Below, one piece after another: positions 47,150 through 59,589 of a stretch of DNA of 64,000 bases; the first letter of the stretch is position 1; every line of letters starts with the position of its first letter. Made by a program: the position numbers and the translations under genes. Source of the DNA: Choanephora cucurbitarum. Lineage: Eukaryota; Mucoromycota; Mucoromycetes; Mucorales; Choanephoraceae. Under the pieces are notes generated by a model. That model saw only the letters and a program-made list of their open reading frames with translations, had not been told where the DNA came from and searched no databases. The stretch spans positions 485,316 to 549,315 of the forward strand of contig JAIWNI010000006.1 in assembly GCA_025331435.1 (NCBI GenBank), in the 5' to 3' direction.

Positions 47150-49497
47150 ATGAGGTTCAAATCATTGTATATAACATTTTTGCTCGTTATTAGCTGTATT
47201 CTGCTAGTAAGAGCAGACGCTAATTCTGAACAGGCTTCTGTTTTAGCTGGTCTGCCTCAAGACATCTCTCCTGAGCAGTTGGACACGATCAGTTCTGAAA
47301 AATTCACCTTCCAAGTAAGAGTATAAACAACAAAAGATTCATCTGGTATTGATTCTTTCTATTCCTGCTCTAGACTGAAGTTTCTCGCTTGATGCATTTG
47401 ATCATCAATTCCCTATACAAAACGCGTGAAATTTTCTTGCGTGAATTGATCTCGAATGCTTCGGACGCGCTTGATAAGATTCGTTTTATGTCTCTAACAG
47501 ATCCTGAGTCTTTGGCTACTAACCCTGATTTGCACATTACTATCGCTGCAGACCAAGAGAGAAAGGCACTTATTATAACTGATACTGGTATTGGTATGAC
47601 TCGCGAGCAACTGAAGGAAAACCTTGGTACTATTGCAAAGTCAGGCACCTCTGAGTTCTTAGCCAAGATGGAAAAGAACAAGAATGATGCTATCACTCAG
47701 ATCGGTCAGTTTGGTGTTGGTTTCTATTCTGTTTTCCTTGTGGCCGATAGAGTGACTGTAGCCTCAAAATCCAACAATGATCCGGACCAACACATCTGGA
47801 TGAGTACAGCTGTGGATGACTTTAAGATTGCCAAGGATCCTCGGGGCAACACCTTAAAGCGTGGAACACAGATTACTTTGTATCTGAAGCCTGATGCTTA
47901 TCGATTCTTGGAAGAAAAGAAACTTCAAGAGTTGGTACAGAAGTATTCTCAATTTATTACTTTCCCTATCTTACTTTGGACTGGCGAGGAAAAAGAGGTA
48001 CCAGTTGACTCTGAATTGGATTCATTGCTCTCTGATGAGATGACTGAGGAAGACTTATCTGATCACAAGAAGGACGCAAAAACCGAAAAAAGCATGGTCT
48101 ATAACTGGACCCAAATTAACTTGCAAAAGCCTATATGGATGAGAGATCCTAAAGACATATCAGATGAAGAGCACAATGAATTTTTCAAATCACTGACTCG
48201 TCAAACAAGTAATCCTTTAGGCTGGACACTTTATAAGGGTGAAGGTGAGATTGAATTTCGCTCCTTGCTCTACATTCCTCCAAGAATTGATGAGAAGTTC
48301 TATCAAAATGCACAAAGAGATGAATCCAACAAACCTATCAAGTTGTTTGTTAAACGAGTTTTCATCTCAGATGAAGTAGACTTGTTGCCTAGATGGCTAT
48401 CCTTCCTCAAGGGTATTGTAGATGCTGACGATTTACCACTCAACGTCTCTCGTGAAACACTGCAGAAGCATCGCAGTTTGCGTACAATCACTCGTCATTT
48501 GGTTAAGAAAGCGTTAGACATGTTTACTCAGCTTAGTCAGAACGACCCTAAATCTTTCACAAAGTTCCTCACTCAATACGGCTCCATTCTAAAGTATGGT
48601 GCTATTGAAGATCAGCCTTATCGTAAGAAGATTACCAGCTTGTTGCGCTTCGCTACTTCGCACAATACAACTGCTTTCAGCAGCAGTCTCGACGACTATA
48701 TTGACCGTGCCAAAGCAGAGCAAACCAGTATTTATTATATGACAGGCAACACTATTTCTGAAATTGAACAATCCCCTTTCATCGAGAGCTTGCTAGCCCG
48801 TGGTTACGAAATCATCTATTTTACTGATCCTATTGATGAAACCTTTGTCCAAAATATCCCTGGTTATAATGGCAAACAGTTTGTTAACATTGCTAAAGGT
48901 GATTTGTCCTTCAATGATGATGATACACAGACGGATACTGCTTTGGAAACAAAATACAAGCCCTTGACTGTCTGGTTAGTGGATACACTTTATGAGAATA
49001 TTGACAAAGCCGTGATCTCTCGCCGTTTGACAACTTCTCCTCTTGCCATCGTTGCCCCTCGTGATGGCTTGAGTGGTCACGCACAGCGTATTTTGGATGC
49101 TCAAGGTATGAACATCAAAGATCCCAACCTTGAATTTATGCTGCAATCAATGCGATCACAGAAGAAGACTTTGGAGATCAATCCAAATCACCCTGTCATC
49201 AAGACTTTGTTGGAATATGTTGAAAAGGACAAAGTAACAGATGAGATGATCAATTTGATTCAGCTCATGTATAATACAACTGCCATTCGCTCAGGCTTTC
49301 CTCTGCACGACTTGAATCAATTCGCTGGTCGTGTTGAAGGATTGATTCGTAAGGCTGTAGGTGTTTCTATTCTAGAAGAAGCCAAAGTAGATGTCAAGAA
49401 AGCAAACGAAAAGACAGAAGAGGAAAGGAAGGCAGATGAAGAGCTGAAGAAGACCAACATTGTATACGAAGATACCATCGAACATGATGAGTTATAA
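47150..49497 (+). CDS. ER-resident HSP90, GRP94/endoplasmin
   Basis: Two exons (47150-47314, 47374-49497; 59-nt intron) encode 762 residues. A signal peptide (about residues 1-24, FLLVISCILLVRADA) and the C-terminal HDEL place the protein in the ER lumen. The HSP90 signature YKTREIFLRELISNASDALD, the ATP-lid GTIAKSGTSEF, and FGVGFYS define the N-terminal ATPase. The middle domain has LPLNVSRETLQ and the C-terminal domain ends in a Lys/Glu-rich tail before EHDEL. GRP94 folds secreted and membrane clients. The charged linker is short (roughly residues 270-290) and the acidic tail is brief compared with the 803-residue human form. It is convergent with the M50B gene, 148 bp downstream. Confidence 0.95.
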
Positions 49498-49645
49498 GTG
49501 AAATAAAACCAAACTTTGTCTCTATGTCCGAAATCCCTTTTTTTTTATTTGATGAATCAGAAACTTGACCACTTACGGATATAAGGAACCATTAAGTTTA
49601 TTGACTATGTACAATTTCTATTTATAAAAATAAATTCTTTGAGTT

Positions 49646-50565
49646 TTACCAGCCAAAGCCAGAAGCTTGTTGTTGCTGAGTCTGTTGGTCTTCTTTGAAT
49701 GCCACCAAGCCTATTAGGATACCTGCTATAAAGAACACTAGACTGATGATAAACCAAAAGACACCCCAAACTCGGCTGGACATACATGATCCACATAACT
49801 GAGCAAATTTAGAAGCATCAGATTCATGTAGCTTTCGAAACACTAGATCGTCAAGGATATCCCAAAGACAATAGAGACAAGACATGACTCCAACAAACAA
49901 TACAAAATACTTCAGCCCCGCGCCATGTTCCAGCCACCAAAGGAAAACCATGACGCCAATAAACAAGAGACCAATACCTCTTGTAAGCCAGTTTCTAGCC
50001 CACCACAAGGTAAACAAGAGGCAGACACCTAACACAATACTCATGATCTTAGAGGCTAATATGTTGAATCCACACATCACAAGAATAGCACCAATAAGCG
50101 AAGAACCCAAATAACCAGCAGGCAGAGTACACATTGGAATCCCGCCTCGCTATATATAAATAGATTAATTTGTTAATGCTGTTCTATTTGGCTTAATGTC
50201 AATCATACCATTCGGGTGACACCACCTTCATCTGGATCTATCTCGATTGATTCAATCTTTGCGCAAGTTAGACAGCCCACAAATGCATGTGAGAATTCAT
50301 GCAAGCCTACAGTCAGTAGCTAATGAATAAAGATCAGTGACAAAGAAGATATAGGCTTTTGTTTTGCTTTTACCTTAAAAGGTGACAAGATAATCTTAGC
50401 TATAGGCATATTCCATAAAATCAAAATGGCTGCAGTATATACACCAATAATAATAAGAATGATCTTTTGATCCTCTGTAGGTGTTAATTTGCTTGTTACA
50501 GACTCAGTAACTGCTTGCCGTGCAACTAAGTAATGCTCATAGCTCGTGAAATCAGTAGGAGCCAT
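49646..50565 (-). CDS. Peptidase M50B-like membrane metalloprotease
   Basis: Three exons (50565-50374, 50319-50209, 50149-49646) encode 268 residues. After a first membrane helix (about 35-58) comes LLTVGLHEFSHAFVGCLTCAK, in which HEFSH (about residues 71-75) is the HExxH zinc-binding motif within a membrane helix, as in the fungal M50B-like family. IESIEIDPDEGGVTRM is the following conserved strand pair. At least five further hydrophobic segments follow, and the Gly/Phe-rich end reads QQASGFGW. A role in intramembrane proteolysis is inferred from the family; substrates are unknown. An upstream ATG extension before MAPTDFTS is rejected because it is low-complexity. Introns are 54 and 59 nt. 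Confidence 0.85.
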
Positions 50566-51792
50566 GTGTCCAGAAAACAAGAGGAAGAAGAAATACAAAG
50601 ATAAAATAAAGAGAGAGAGAAAAAAAACAAGAAACCTAAAATAGAACATTAAAAAAGGGGGACAACATTTGTATTCGAAAATAAAAAGTTCAACTGCTTG
50701 GCATAATCTAAATATAAATACACCAAAAATGTCACGTGGCAGGGAATATTCCTGGTTATACACCTCAGCGAAACCCTTTATCTATGTTCTCGAAGTATCT
50801 GCAAGTCATCACTACTCACTATTATTCCAGTTAAATTGTCCTATGTATGCCGTCAACTCTTTTCTCTGGAACAAATTCCTTGAATCACATTGGCTGAATG
50901 TTGTCCTGGCATTTTTTCCTTTTTGACTTTGATCTACGCAAGCAAATTGATGTTGTCTTATATATGACGCTCATAGCTACCTGTTGGTTTGTTCTTTGTA
51001 TTTTTATTTAAGTCTAACTGTTCTATGTCTTTCATATCACTACTATTACAAGCTACAATGCAAGCCAAATAAAGGCATCATCCACAAGCAGTGAAAGTAC
51101 TCAAGTAGTTACCTAAAGAGCCGTAAGTATCCAAGATATCATGACATGATTTAGCTGCACCCGTGTTTATTCTGCAGCCCCTTATCATTATGAACGCAAT
51201 CCTGAAACAAAAAGAAGATAGAACAGCTAAAGAAGAAGTAAACAGTGCTGCTTTGATAGTCTGTTTAGCACTTGCAAAAATCAACAGTGCGGCCAAAAGA
51301 GAAAAGACTTTTTAATCGTAAGAAATGTATCGACTTGTTTTCGACCCAACGTCTTTTTTCTTTTTCAAAGGTGATTCAGCTCTTTTTTCTTTATTTTTAA
51401 AGATTTTATCATTTGCCTTTTTGAAAACGCATAGTTATATTGGCTCAACTGCACTTTCCAATTACGTTATATCTTGTCCAATAATATGTAATTAATTTCT
51501 GACTTTCGCATGAATGGCATTAGGAGGGTATTGAACTTTGATTCCTTTCTATTTCTAATCAAAAGTGTAAAGGGTTCCTTCCTTTTTCTTTTTTAGAGAT
51601 GCCCTTGTAGAATGACCCTTAATAGGATTGAGCACAGTCAGAGGCAACTCTAAATTTCTGAAGTATGACCTTGGGCTTATTGCTTTTTTATCCCTGAGCC
51701 GTTCTCAAATTTCCTGTTTTTTTTTTGTTTTTCGCCTTTTTCTTTTTCTCTTTTTCTTCTTTTCCTCATCTTTTCTTTCTTTTATCTCAAGC
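50566..51792. promoter_or_regulatory. Divergent intergenic region between M50B gene and VAC7
   Basis: 1.2 kb of mostly non-coding DNA, with a GAGAGA tract beside the M50B start (50590-50625) and long T/C tracts before the VAC7 start (51700-51785). A minus-strand stretch at 51100-51310 has exon-like features and is listed separately. Confidence 0.35.
51105..51315 (-). other. Possible small unannotated exon (minus strand)
   Basis: The minus strand has a 72-codon hydrophobic frame (51296-51078) without ATG near its start. It contains a pyrimidine-rich TTTGTTTCAG, a good acceptor, at about 51203 and a GTAACT donor-like site near 51117. Either a small exon of an unrecognised gene or a chance frame. 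No motif is recognised. Confidence 0.15.
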
Positions 51793-53724
51793 ATGAATTC
51801 GAATCAGAATGAAGAGCCTCAAATGACCAACAATAAACCAAAATCTTTTGAACATACATTAACACTCAAGAAAAGTCTTTCTCGAAGCACTCTGAGGAAC
51901 AATTCTTACAATCATTCTCCGACGAAGACTGCTTCGAAATCAACTATTACAGATGCGTCAAAACAACTGGCAGTTGAAGCAACCATGTTGCCAGAGCATC
52001 AGGCATTACTTATGGATTCTTCAAATTACTCAGCAATCATAAGGAGATCTAGCAGCACGCCACTTACATGGAATCATACTGGTACCATTTCTGTAAATTT
52101 CAATATGTATTTATATGTCCATAACCAATAAACAAACAAAGTACGAAATAGGGTGATACATGTAGCATAATCTCAGGTAGCGAATCAACAAGATCAAACA
52201 ACAAAAGAAAGAAAAAAGCAAATATTGCTTCGAGCTTTGCCAATCCAACTGACTTATTTGCTCAAAATTTAAGTGATGCTGTCATGGATGCTGATAGTAA
52301 GATAAATGCATGTTTGAGTTTTTTTTTTTTTACAATACAGTATTATGCTTAACTTGCTTGTTTTTTCTCTTCTTTCAAAATAGCCTCTGATGATCAAGAA
52401 TCTTATGTTTATAGAGATAAGCCTACTACAGCAGCAAAGAACTCAATCTATACCATACCACCACCATGGGTGTTTGGTGACAGTACTATCGATTCAAGTT
52501 TTCCTTCATATCATGACCGCTATTATTCTTCTACTGAAAGCAATACCGAAGGTGGTGCTGAATACTACCATGGTTGCAGAGAGAAGTTCCTATCACCACG
52601 AAGACCTGTGCTTCATTCGGCAGCTTCAGAGACGAGACCAATGTCATCTACATCTTCTCTAGTTGGAAAAAGTAATCGAAAAGTGCGGTCATTAGTGAGA
52701 TACAAATCATATTACGACAATCACCCAAGCGATGAGGAATGTGTACCCCTAGTAAGATCAAGACCACCTCGTAGACGCAAAGGAAATAATGCTGATTCAG
52801 GAAAGAGGTAATATATCGAAACTGACACAGGCTGGGTTCTCTAAATCTCTTCTCTTTTAAAGTAAACATAGTGGACTTTGTAAAACTTGCTTTACTTTTG
52901 CATGTATTGCTTTTGGTACTTTTATAGGCATGGGCATTATATGGCTTCTGCTAGCTCTCTCTTCAGGTCCTCTTATGGAAGTTGAGGTTGTTGGGATTAG
53001 CAACGTACTAGGCACGCAGAAAGAACTGATGTTTAATCTTCAAGTGAGGGCCAAGTAAGATGTTTTCTAAATGCAATCTGTTTATACATCGATTTCTGAT
53101 GCTCAAGCGCTAAATTATTTTGCTTTCAATAGAAACTCTAATTGGTGGACTATACGAATGACTAACACAGCATTTAGCGTGTTTGCCTCAAGCCATTACG
53201 TACCCACATCATCTCCCCAAGATACAGACATAGATCATGTCTTTTCAGAGCTCAATGACTCTAGTGCAACAGTATTTGGTTAGGATCAGAACTAAAGAAA
53301 GAAACATGGGTCACAAAGAATTTCAAGTTTTAAACTTTATTATACTATAGGTGCTGACCCTGCCGAATTCTTGGGCACTATATACCATCTCGAAGATCCA
53401 CTGGTCTATCAAGCAGGAAGCTTGCTGCATCCTATCACAAGCACAGCAACTAGTCAAATACAGATTAGAACTCCCGGCGCTACAAGAGGCGATATGAGCG
53501 GCAATGAGCGTTGGTCTCTATTGATTCGATATCCATATGAATTGACCGTAAGAGGCGTTTTGAAATACCAAGCATTGCCTTTTATGCCTCTGCTAATGCA
53601 GCTTCATTCGGTGCGAGTATGCAAGATGTCACGAATCGATCCGGCTTCTGGCAAGATATCAGACGATGTATCCATACCCAAAAAGTCCATTTGTGATGAT
53701 CCATCTCCAATCGAAGGACTATGA
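51793..53724 (+). CDS. VAC7: Vacuolar segregation protein Vac7 homologue
   Basis: Six exons (51793-52081, 52177-52296, 52384-52807, 52863-53054, 53133-53278, 53351-53724) encode 514 residues. The cytosolic N-terminal about 280 residues are Ser/Lys-rich and include ANPTDLFAQNLSDAVMDAD and RSLVRYKSYYDN. One membrane helix (about 285-310, FIGMGIIWLLLALSS) follows. The lumenal part carries EVEVVGISNVLG, LMFNLQVRAKNSNWW and ADPAEFLGTIYHLEDPL, the conserved Vac7 region related to LEA-2/TMEM106 folds. In yeast, Vac7 activates the Fab1 kinase that makes PI(3,5)P2 and so controls vacuole size and division. This is shorter than yeast Vac7 (1165 residues), which has long low-complexity insertions. Confidence 0.88.
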
Positions 53725-54301
53725 ATAATTTTGTTTTTGAGTTTAACACAAATCTTCTTTATTGATACCACCATATATATACACATGTTTATATACAAAT
53801 GCATGTATAAGGCTTTGACCTCTCTCTTTGATTTCTATTTATTTCTCCTTAAATAATGTCCAGTTCCCAATGTCACCTGAACAACACTTCCGGATGAGTA
53901 ATTCAGTGTTCTTGTTGATTCTTTCGCTTCCAAGGTACAATTCATTTGTAAAGAAAAAAGACCGATTAGCAAGCAAGTGAAAGAGAAAGAGCTGGAAAGT
54001 ATAAATATGAAAAGAAAAAAGAGTACACTGACACTACTATCAAAGATTTTCTTGATTTTCATCTATGTGGTAGTAGAAGTTCCTTTGCCAATCACTATTT
54101 GAATTAGTTGGTCTAATTGGGTCAACATGATTGAAGGAAGTCTGAGCATCTAGAAATAAATCGCTTCAGAACAACTTTTCCTCTAACCTAAAGCTAGTTG
54201 AATTGCTTCTATCTTGTTAGATTATGTTCAATGACAGACAATAACAATTGGCTCAAAAATTGCACTTTCTTTTTTCCTTCTTTAAATTGTGAGAACGAAA
54301 C
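53725..54301. other. Intergenic region, VAC7 3' side
   Basis: 577 bp without a supported gene. T-rich 3' UTR material follows the VAC7 stop and an AT/ATAT microsatellite is near 53773-53785. Confidence 0.4.
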
Positions 54302-54795
54302 ATGACCTCAAAGGCAACACAAGAATACAGATCATCGTTCATCACACTTATTTCTCAACTGTCCGAACTCGAGCAAAAAGGACAAGAGTTCTTTGACAAG
54401 ATGTAACAACCAAAGAAAAAGAAAATAGCACAAAGTACCCAAGAGGATGAGCTAAGTTGCTTTATAGTGAAAAATCAGCTTTTGCACCTTATGAAGTATC
54501 AGATGCACAAGGCAAGAAAGAGAAGAAGTGCTTTTACAGTGTCATAGTTGAGACAAGATGCTAACTTTGAACATTAGCTGATTTTGAACAGCTGATGAAC
54601 ACACTCCAAGCACTAGAGACACACGCAAGAAGTTGTGGACTGCTGAGTATATCTGGACAAAGTGACGGACAGACAACACGAAATTTAGCTACGCGCAATG
54701 CAGAAACCTTACAGGCTGTAGACACCTTTTTCCAAGAGAAGAGTCGGTTGTTGATGAATATCAGAGCAGCATTTAATGCTTCAACCCAAAAATAA
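54302..54795 (+). CDS. Small helical protein, function unknown, with in-frame TAA or tiny intron
   Basis: The frame opens with ATG at 54302 (MTSKATQEYRSSF...LSELEQKGQEFFDK) and meets a TAA at 54404-54406. It stays in phase afterwards (TQEDELSCFIVKNQLLHLM, MHKARKRR). Removing a 33-nt GT...AG stretch (54403-54435) deletes the stop and keeps the frame. A second intron of 50 nt (54528-54577) with a clear CTAAC branch site joins to DFEQLMNTLQALETHAR...FNASTQK. The product would be 136 residues, almost wholly helical with coiled-coil character. I recognise no family; small Mediator or kinetochore subunits look like this, but that is only an impression. Confidence 0.45.
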
Positions 54796-55396
54796 TCATA
54801 ATAAAAAGACACATACCAATTTAGCACAAGCATATTCTAAATCAAACCTACGTTATGGTAGTAAAATCATCCACCTTCGCTGCGCTTTAGCTAATTTCAT
54901 TGACCTTTATTATAGCCCGTTTGCTGCGCTTTGCAATATGCTTGTACCAATTTAGCATGCTGCGATATGAGCTTTTTTTTTTTCTGTCTTGGATTAAAGC
55001 AAAAAGTCGATTCAAAACAAATTGACTGCGTAATGTTGTTTAACACTAAACGCCCAAACTATTTTACTTTATATTTATTGTTTATTCATAATTTTTTGAG
55101 ACGTTGATATGTATATCTCGATAAATCAAGGTTGAGCGAGTTTGTTGTTTTTATACTCTTAGGGCTTAACGCTTTCAATCGGTTTTTAACTTAGATAGCT
55201 TTATGTTGCACTTGGTTACCATTGAAAGCCCGTCGACGCTAACCATTCAAACGAAGAAAAAAAATCGTCCTGCCATTTTGTGTCGGAAGTAAAGCATTGC
55301 TTGAGGCGTGTAGCTTTTTTCGTATTTATTTATTTTTTTGTTACGTAGTATAATTGTTTCTCTTTTCTCTCCCACTCTTTTATTTCAAGAACATTT
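54796..55396. promoter_or_regulatory. Upstream region of Dis3L2-like gene with short repeats
   Basis: Contains direct repeats TACCAATTTAGCA (54814-54826 and 54945-54957) and GCTGCGCTTT (near 54878 and 54923), and the inverted pair ACAAGCATATT/AATATGCTTGT (54826-54836 and 54935-54945). T/C-rich tracts precede the ATG at 55397. Function of the repeats is unknown; clustering in front of a gene hints at regulation. Confidence 0.4.
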
Positions 55397-58300
55397 ATGA
55401 AAGAAAACGAAGCCAAGGAACAAGCGCGACCACTCGATAACAGTGTTGTTGTAAGTACATAGCTGCAGGTCTCTTTTTCTATGCACAGTTTATTTATTTA
55501 TTTCTTTCTGTTACACCGCACTTTTTTTCATAAAGGTTGCAACTCCAAGTCAAGAGCCTTTTAAGGAACAGCAAGAGTCCGTAAAACCCAAAAAGACTCA
55601 GAGACCCCGCAAAAAGAATGCTGCTAAAAAGAAAGTAAAGCAAGAAGATGTAATTCATGAAAAGCCAGCTCAAGCCGATAATATTGAGAGCAATCACAAA
55701 GATACATCAAAAGGCTTCAAGAAACCCAAGAAAGCAAACAAGAACAAGCTAAATGGTGAGAATCCTAACACTGTTCCAGTAAAAGCTGCGGACCCAAATG
55801 TGCTTGAAAAGGCTGAAAAGAAAACAACAGCTCCTTCAACCGAAAATACTGCGGTTAGTCAATTGCCAACAACCGAGCTACAACAAGAGCCTGAGAATTC
55901 TTCTACTACTGCCGTTACTACGAAAGACAGCCCAGCTACTAAGAAGCGAGGCAAAAGGACAAAGAAGAAACAACAAAAGAAGAAAGAGGAAGCTAATGCC
56001 GCTGCTGTTGAGAAGTCTGGCTCAGAAGAAAAGACTTATGTAGTAGACTATAAAGGTCTCCACGATGCTCTTAAGGAATCATTTAGTTTGGATGAAAGAC
56101 TAGGCCCTGTTCATTTTGCTCCTTTACTTGGTAAATCAAAGAAGGTTCAAGACACACCCTCTCCAAAAACATCCTATTCTGCTTCTCCTGCATTTGAACA
56201 TCAAGCCAATGGCCATAATAATAGTTCAAGACTAGCAAACAAATCTACACCTACTGCTAAAAGTAAGTTTGACAACAATTGTGCTTTTTTGTTGTATCTT
56301 TCGATTTGTTGAACTAAAAGAAAATACTAGATCGTCATGCTGAAGTGCCTCCTCCTACATCATTAATGACCGGAAGCAAGAAGAAGACTACCAAAAAGAC
56401 CGTTGAGGCAAACAAATCAATTGATAAACCAAAGACAGAAAAGAGTAAGCCAAAGAAGCAAAAGGCCCAAAGCAAGATCATTATTATGGATGAATTAGAA
56501 CACAACATTCAACAGCTTCAGGAAATACCTCTAGATAAGCCACAACAGTCAACAGAAACGACAACTAGTAAGAAAGAGGATGTATCAGCCAATGGAGAGA
56601 GCAGTGAGAAAAAGAAGAAGAGGAAGAAGAAAAAGAAGGCTAATAACGCAACTGTGTCGGATGAGTCTGCAAAGCCTGATACGTTGAACAAGGACGTCGT
56701 CAAGAAGAACAATAGAAAAATAGTTGATGATACTGAATCCAAGAAAGAAGGAGTCATCCAACGAGCGCAACATGAATCAAAGCAAGAAGAGCAGAAGCAG
56801 CCGGCTTATTGTCATCCTAATGATGTGATTCATCCCAACAGACATAGTAGACCTCGCTTTGAACGTTATCTTGATCCTAAGATATGTCAAGAAAAAGTCG
56901 ATCAAGGATTATTGTACAAAGGCTTGCTGCGTATCAACAAGCGAAGTCGCTCTGATGCGTATGTTACTTGTGAAAACTTAGATGGTGATATCTTCATTAA
57001 CGGTCAACGTGATCGTAACCGTGCTCTTGAAGGTGATACAGTTATTGTAGAATTGACTGACTTAGAGGCGGTATGGGCAAAGAAGAAAGAATCAATGATT
57101 CAAAAGCGTGAAGAAAGACACAAGACAGCACTTGAGAGGCCGCCTCGAGATGAAGGGGAAGATGATAAGGGCAAGCCAAAATATGTTGGAAAGGTAGTTG
57201 CTATAACGAACACAAGTAAGAGTACAACATGCTCTGGTATTTTAAGCATCTACAGAAATGCACCTACCACACAGCAATCAGAACATGATGAGAATACAAC
57301 ACCTGAGATTGATGAAGAAAATGGTGCTACTGCTGACTCAGATGGACAAAAACAAGTCAAGGTTGTATGGTTCAAACCCATAGATCTGAGAAAGCCACTT
57401 ATTGCTATTCCAATCCGTCATGCTCCTGCTGACATACTCGAGAATGAGAAGAAATATCGAAATTTGCTCATGGTAGCCAAGATTAATCGATGGCCTATTG
57501 ATTCACTTCATCCATTCGGTACTGTTCTCCGCGAACTGGGTCATATCGGAAATATTGTAGCAGAAACACAAGCCATTTTAGAAGACAACCATGTTGTTGA
57601 GCAACCTTTTGGACAAAAGGCTCTCAATAGTTTGCCTCAAGTCCCTTGGTCTATATCTCAGGAAGAGATCGACAAACGTCGTGATCTGCGTGATTACAGA
57701 ATTTTCACAATCGACCCACTAACTGCAAAAGATCTTGATGATGCTGTTCATGTTATCAAGCTTGGAGAAGATGAATTTGAAGTGGGCGTTCATATTGCTG
57801 ATGTCTCTCATTTTGTTCACCAACACACAGCATTAGACCATGAGGCTTTCGACAGAGGTACTAGTACTTACCTATGTGACCGGGTCATTCCTATGCTGCC
57901 TTCCTTGTTATGTGAACAGTTATGTAGTTTAAACCCTAGTGTTGAGCGTCTTTCCTTTTCTGTTATCTGGAAAATGAACGGTGCAGGTATCATCAAGGAT
58001 ACATGGTTTGGAAAATCTGTTATCAGGTAAGTATCTGTTCAGTTTTATTGTTTTGTATTGTAGTTGACGTGCGGACTTCTATAGATCATGCGCAAAACTA
58101 GCCTATGAAGATGCTCAAAGTGTTATTGAAGGCCATGGTTTGCCCAGCACTGCCACAGTTAAATCATTTGCAGTTTCCGAAGTAGAGCAAGACATTAAAT
58201 ATCTTTATGAAATCTCGAAAAAGATGCGCGAACGCCGTTTTGAGAGTGGTGCTCTATCCATCAATTCTATTCGACTTTCTTTCAAGCTCAACGAACTAGG

Positions 58301-59425
58301 AGAACCTTGTGATGTTTCCATATATCAACAAAAAGATGCTAATCGATTGATAGAAGAATTTATGCTTTGTGCCAATATGAGCGTTGCTCAAAAGATTGCT
58401 GAGCATTATCCTAATGAAGCTCTTCTTCGTCAACATGCTCCACCTCATGAAAAGACTTTGGTAGGTTACTTTGGCTTTTTTAAAAAAAACCTGCTTTCTT
58501 ACATCTCTTTTTTTTTCAACTCCAATAGAATGAGTTTATAAAGATCGCTGAAAATATGGGTTATCATTTCGATGGTTCTTCTGCAGGATCCATGCAACAA
58601 TCATTCAATGCAATTGAATCTGAAGATGTACGAGCAGTACTTCGTCTTTTAGCTGTCAAGCCTATGCAGCGAGCCAAGTACTTTTGTACAGGATCATGTG
58701 ACGTTTCCAAATACGGCCACTATGCTCTGAATGTCCCTCTCTATACTCATTTCACCTCTCCTATCCGTCGTTATGCTGATATTATTGTACACCGCCAACT
58801 TGAATCAGCATTGAAAAACAAGCCAAACTGCGGTTACAAAAAAGACGCTATTGTGAAAACTGCCACTCAATGTAACGAACGTAAGGAAGGTGCCAAGAAC
58901 TCTCAAGACATGAACCTTCAACTGTATCTTGCTCATTACTTGCATATGGTTGAAAACCAAACACAGAAGCCTGTTGTATGTACAGCCATTGTAACTCAAG
59001 TTTTGAAGGACTGCTTCGAAGTGCTTGTGTCTGAGTACGGTATTGAAAAGCGTGTTCATATGGATGCACTTCCCATCCAGAAGTACGTATATGATCCTCG
59101 CAAGCATGCATTATCTGTCTATTGGAAAGAGGGTGTTGAAGCCACTCGGGAGTATGATATGAGTCGCAAACTAGATGAAGACTACAGAGAGCCTTCTGGC
59201 ACACAGCTCTATTTGGAAGAAGACTCAAGCGACAATAACGATGAAGCAGTTGCTACCAAGTCAGTCTACACTATTCCCGATGAACTGCTTAGCGATGAAC
59301 TGATTGATAAGGCCACAAAGTCTCAGCGTTTTGAAACGTTTTCAAAGCTTCAAGTTAGAATTCAAGTCAATGTAGAACGCTCGCCTCCTATTGTCAACAT
59401 TTATCCCATAAACCCTTTCGTTTGA
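55397..59425 (+). CDS. Dis3L2/Ssd1-family RNase II exoribonuclease
   Basis: Five exons (55397-55450, 55536-56262, 56331-58026, 58085-58460, 58529-59425) encode 1249 residues. The first about 440 residues are Lys/Glu-rich, low-complexity and basic. Two cold-shock domains follow (for example DGDIFINGQRDRNRALEGDTV), then the RNB catalytic domain with IDPLTAKDLDDAV near residue 721, where the four Asp that bind magnesium are present, and HYALNVPLYTHFTSPIRRYAD near 1020. An S1-like C-terminal barrel closes the protein. Dis3L2 degrades uridylated RNA from the 3' end in the cytoplasm, independent of the exosome; no PIN domain is seen, which excludes Dis3/Rrp44. Yeast Ssd1, the same family, lacks the catalytic residues that are present here. 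Confidence 0.88.
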
Positions 59426-59589
59426 ATTTAGAACAAATAAAGAAAAAAGAAAATTCTCTTTTGTAGCAAAATTGACCTTGAATAGCATTTATGCAATTGT
59501 TAGCAGTCCTAACACATTAGATAAGCCACTAAATTATTTAAGTCAAAAAGGTTAAAAAAGAAAGCTTATTCTTCAACGCTTTGAATCTC

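Noticed and set aside
56518..56773. Phe/Leu-rich minus-strand frames suggesting a membrane protein
   Set aside because: They are the antisense of the Lys-rich N-terminus of the Dis3L2-like protein.
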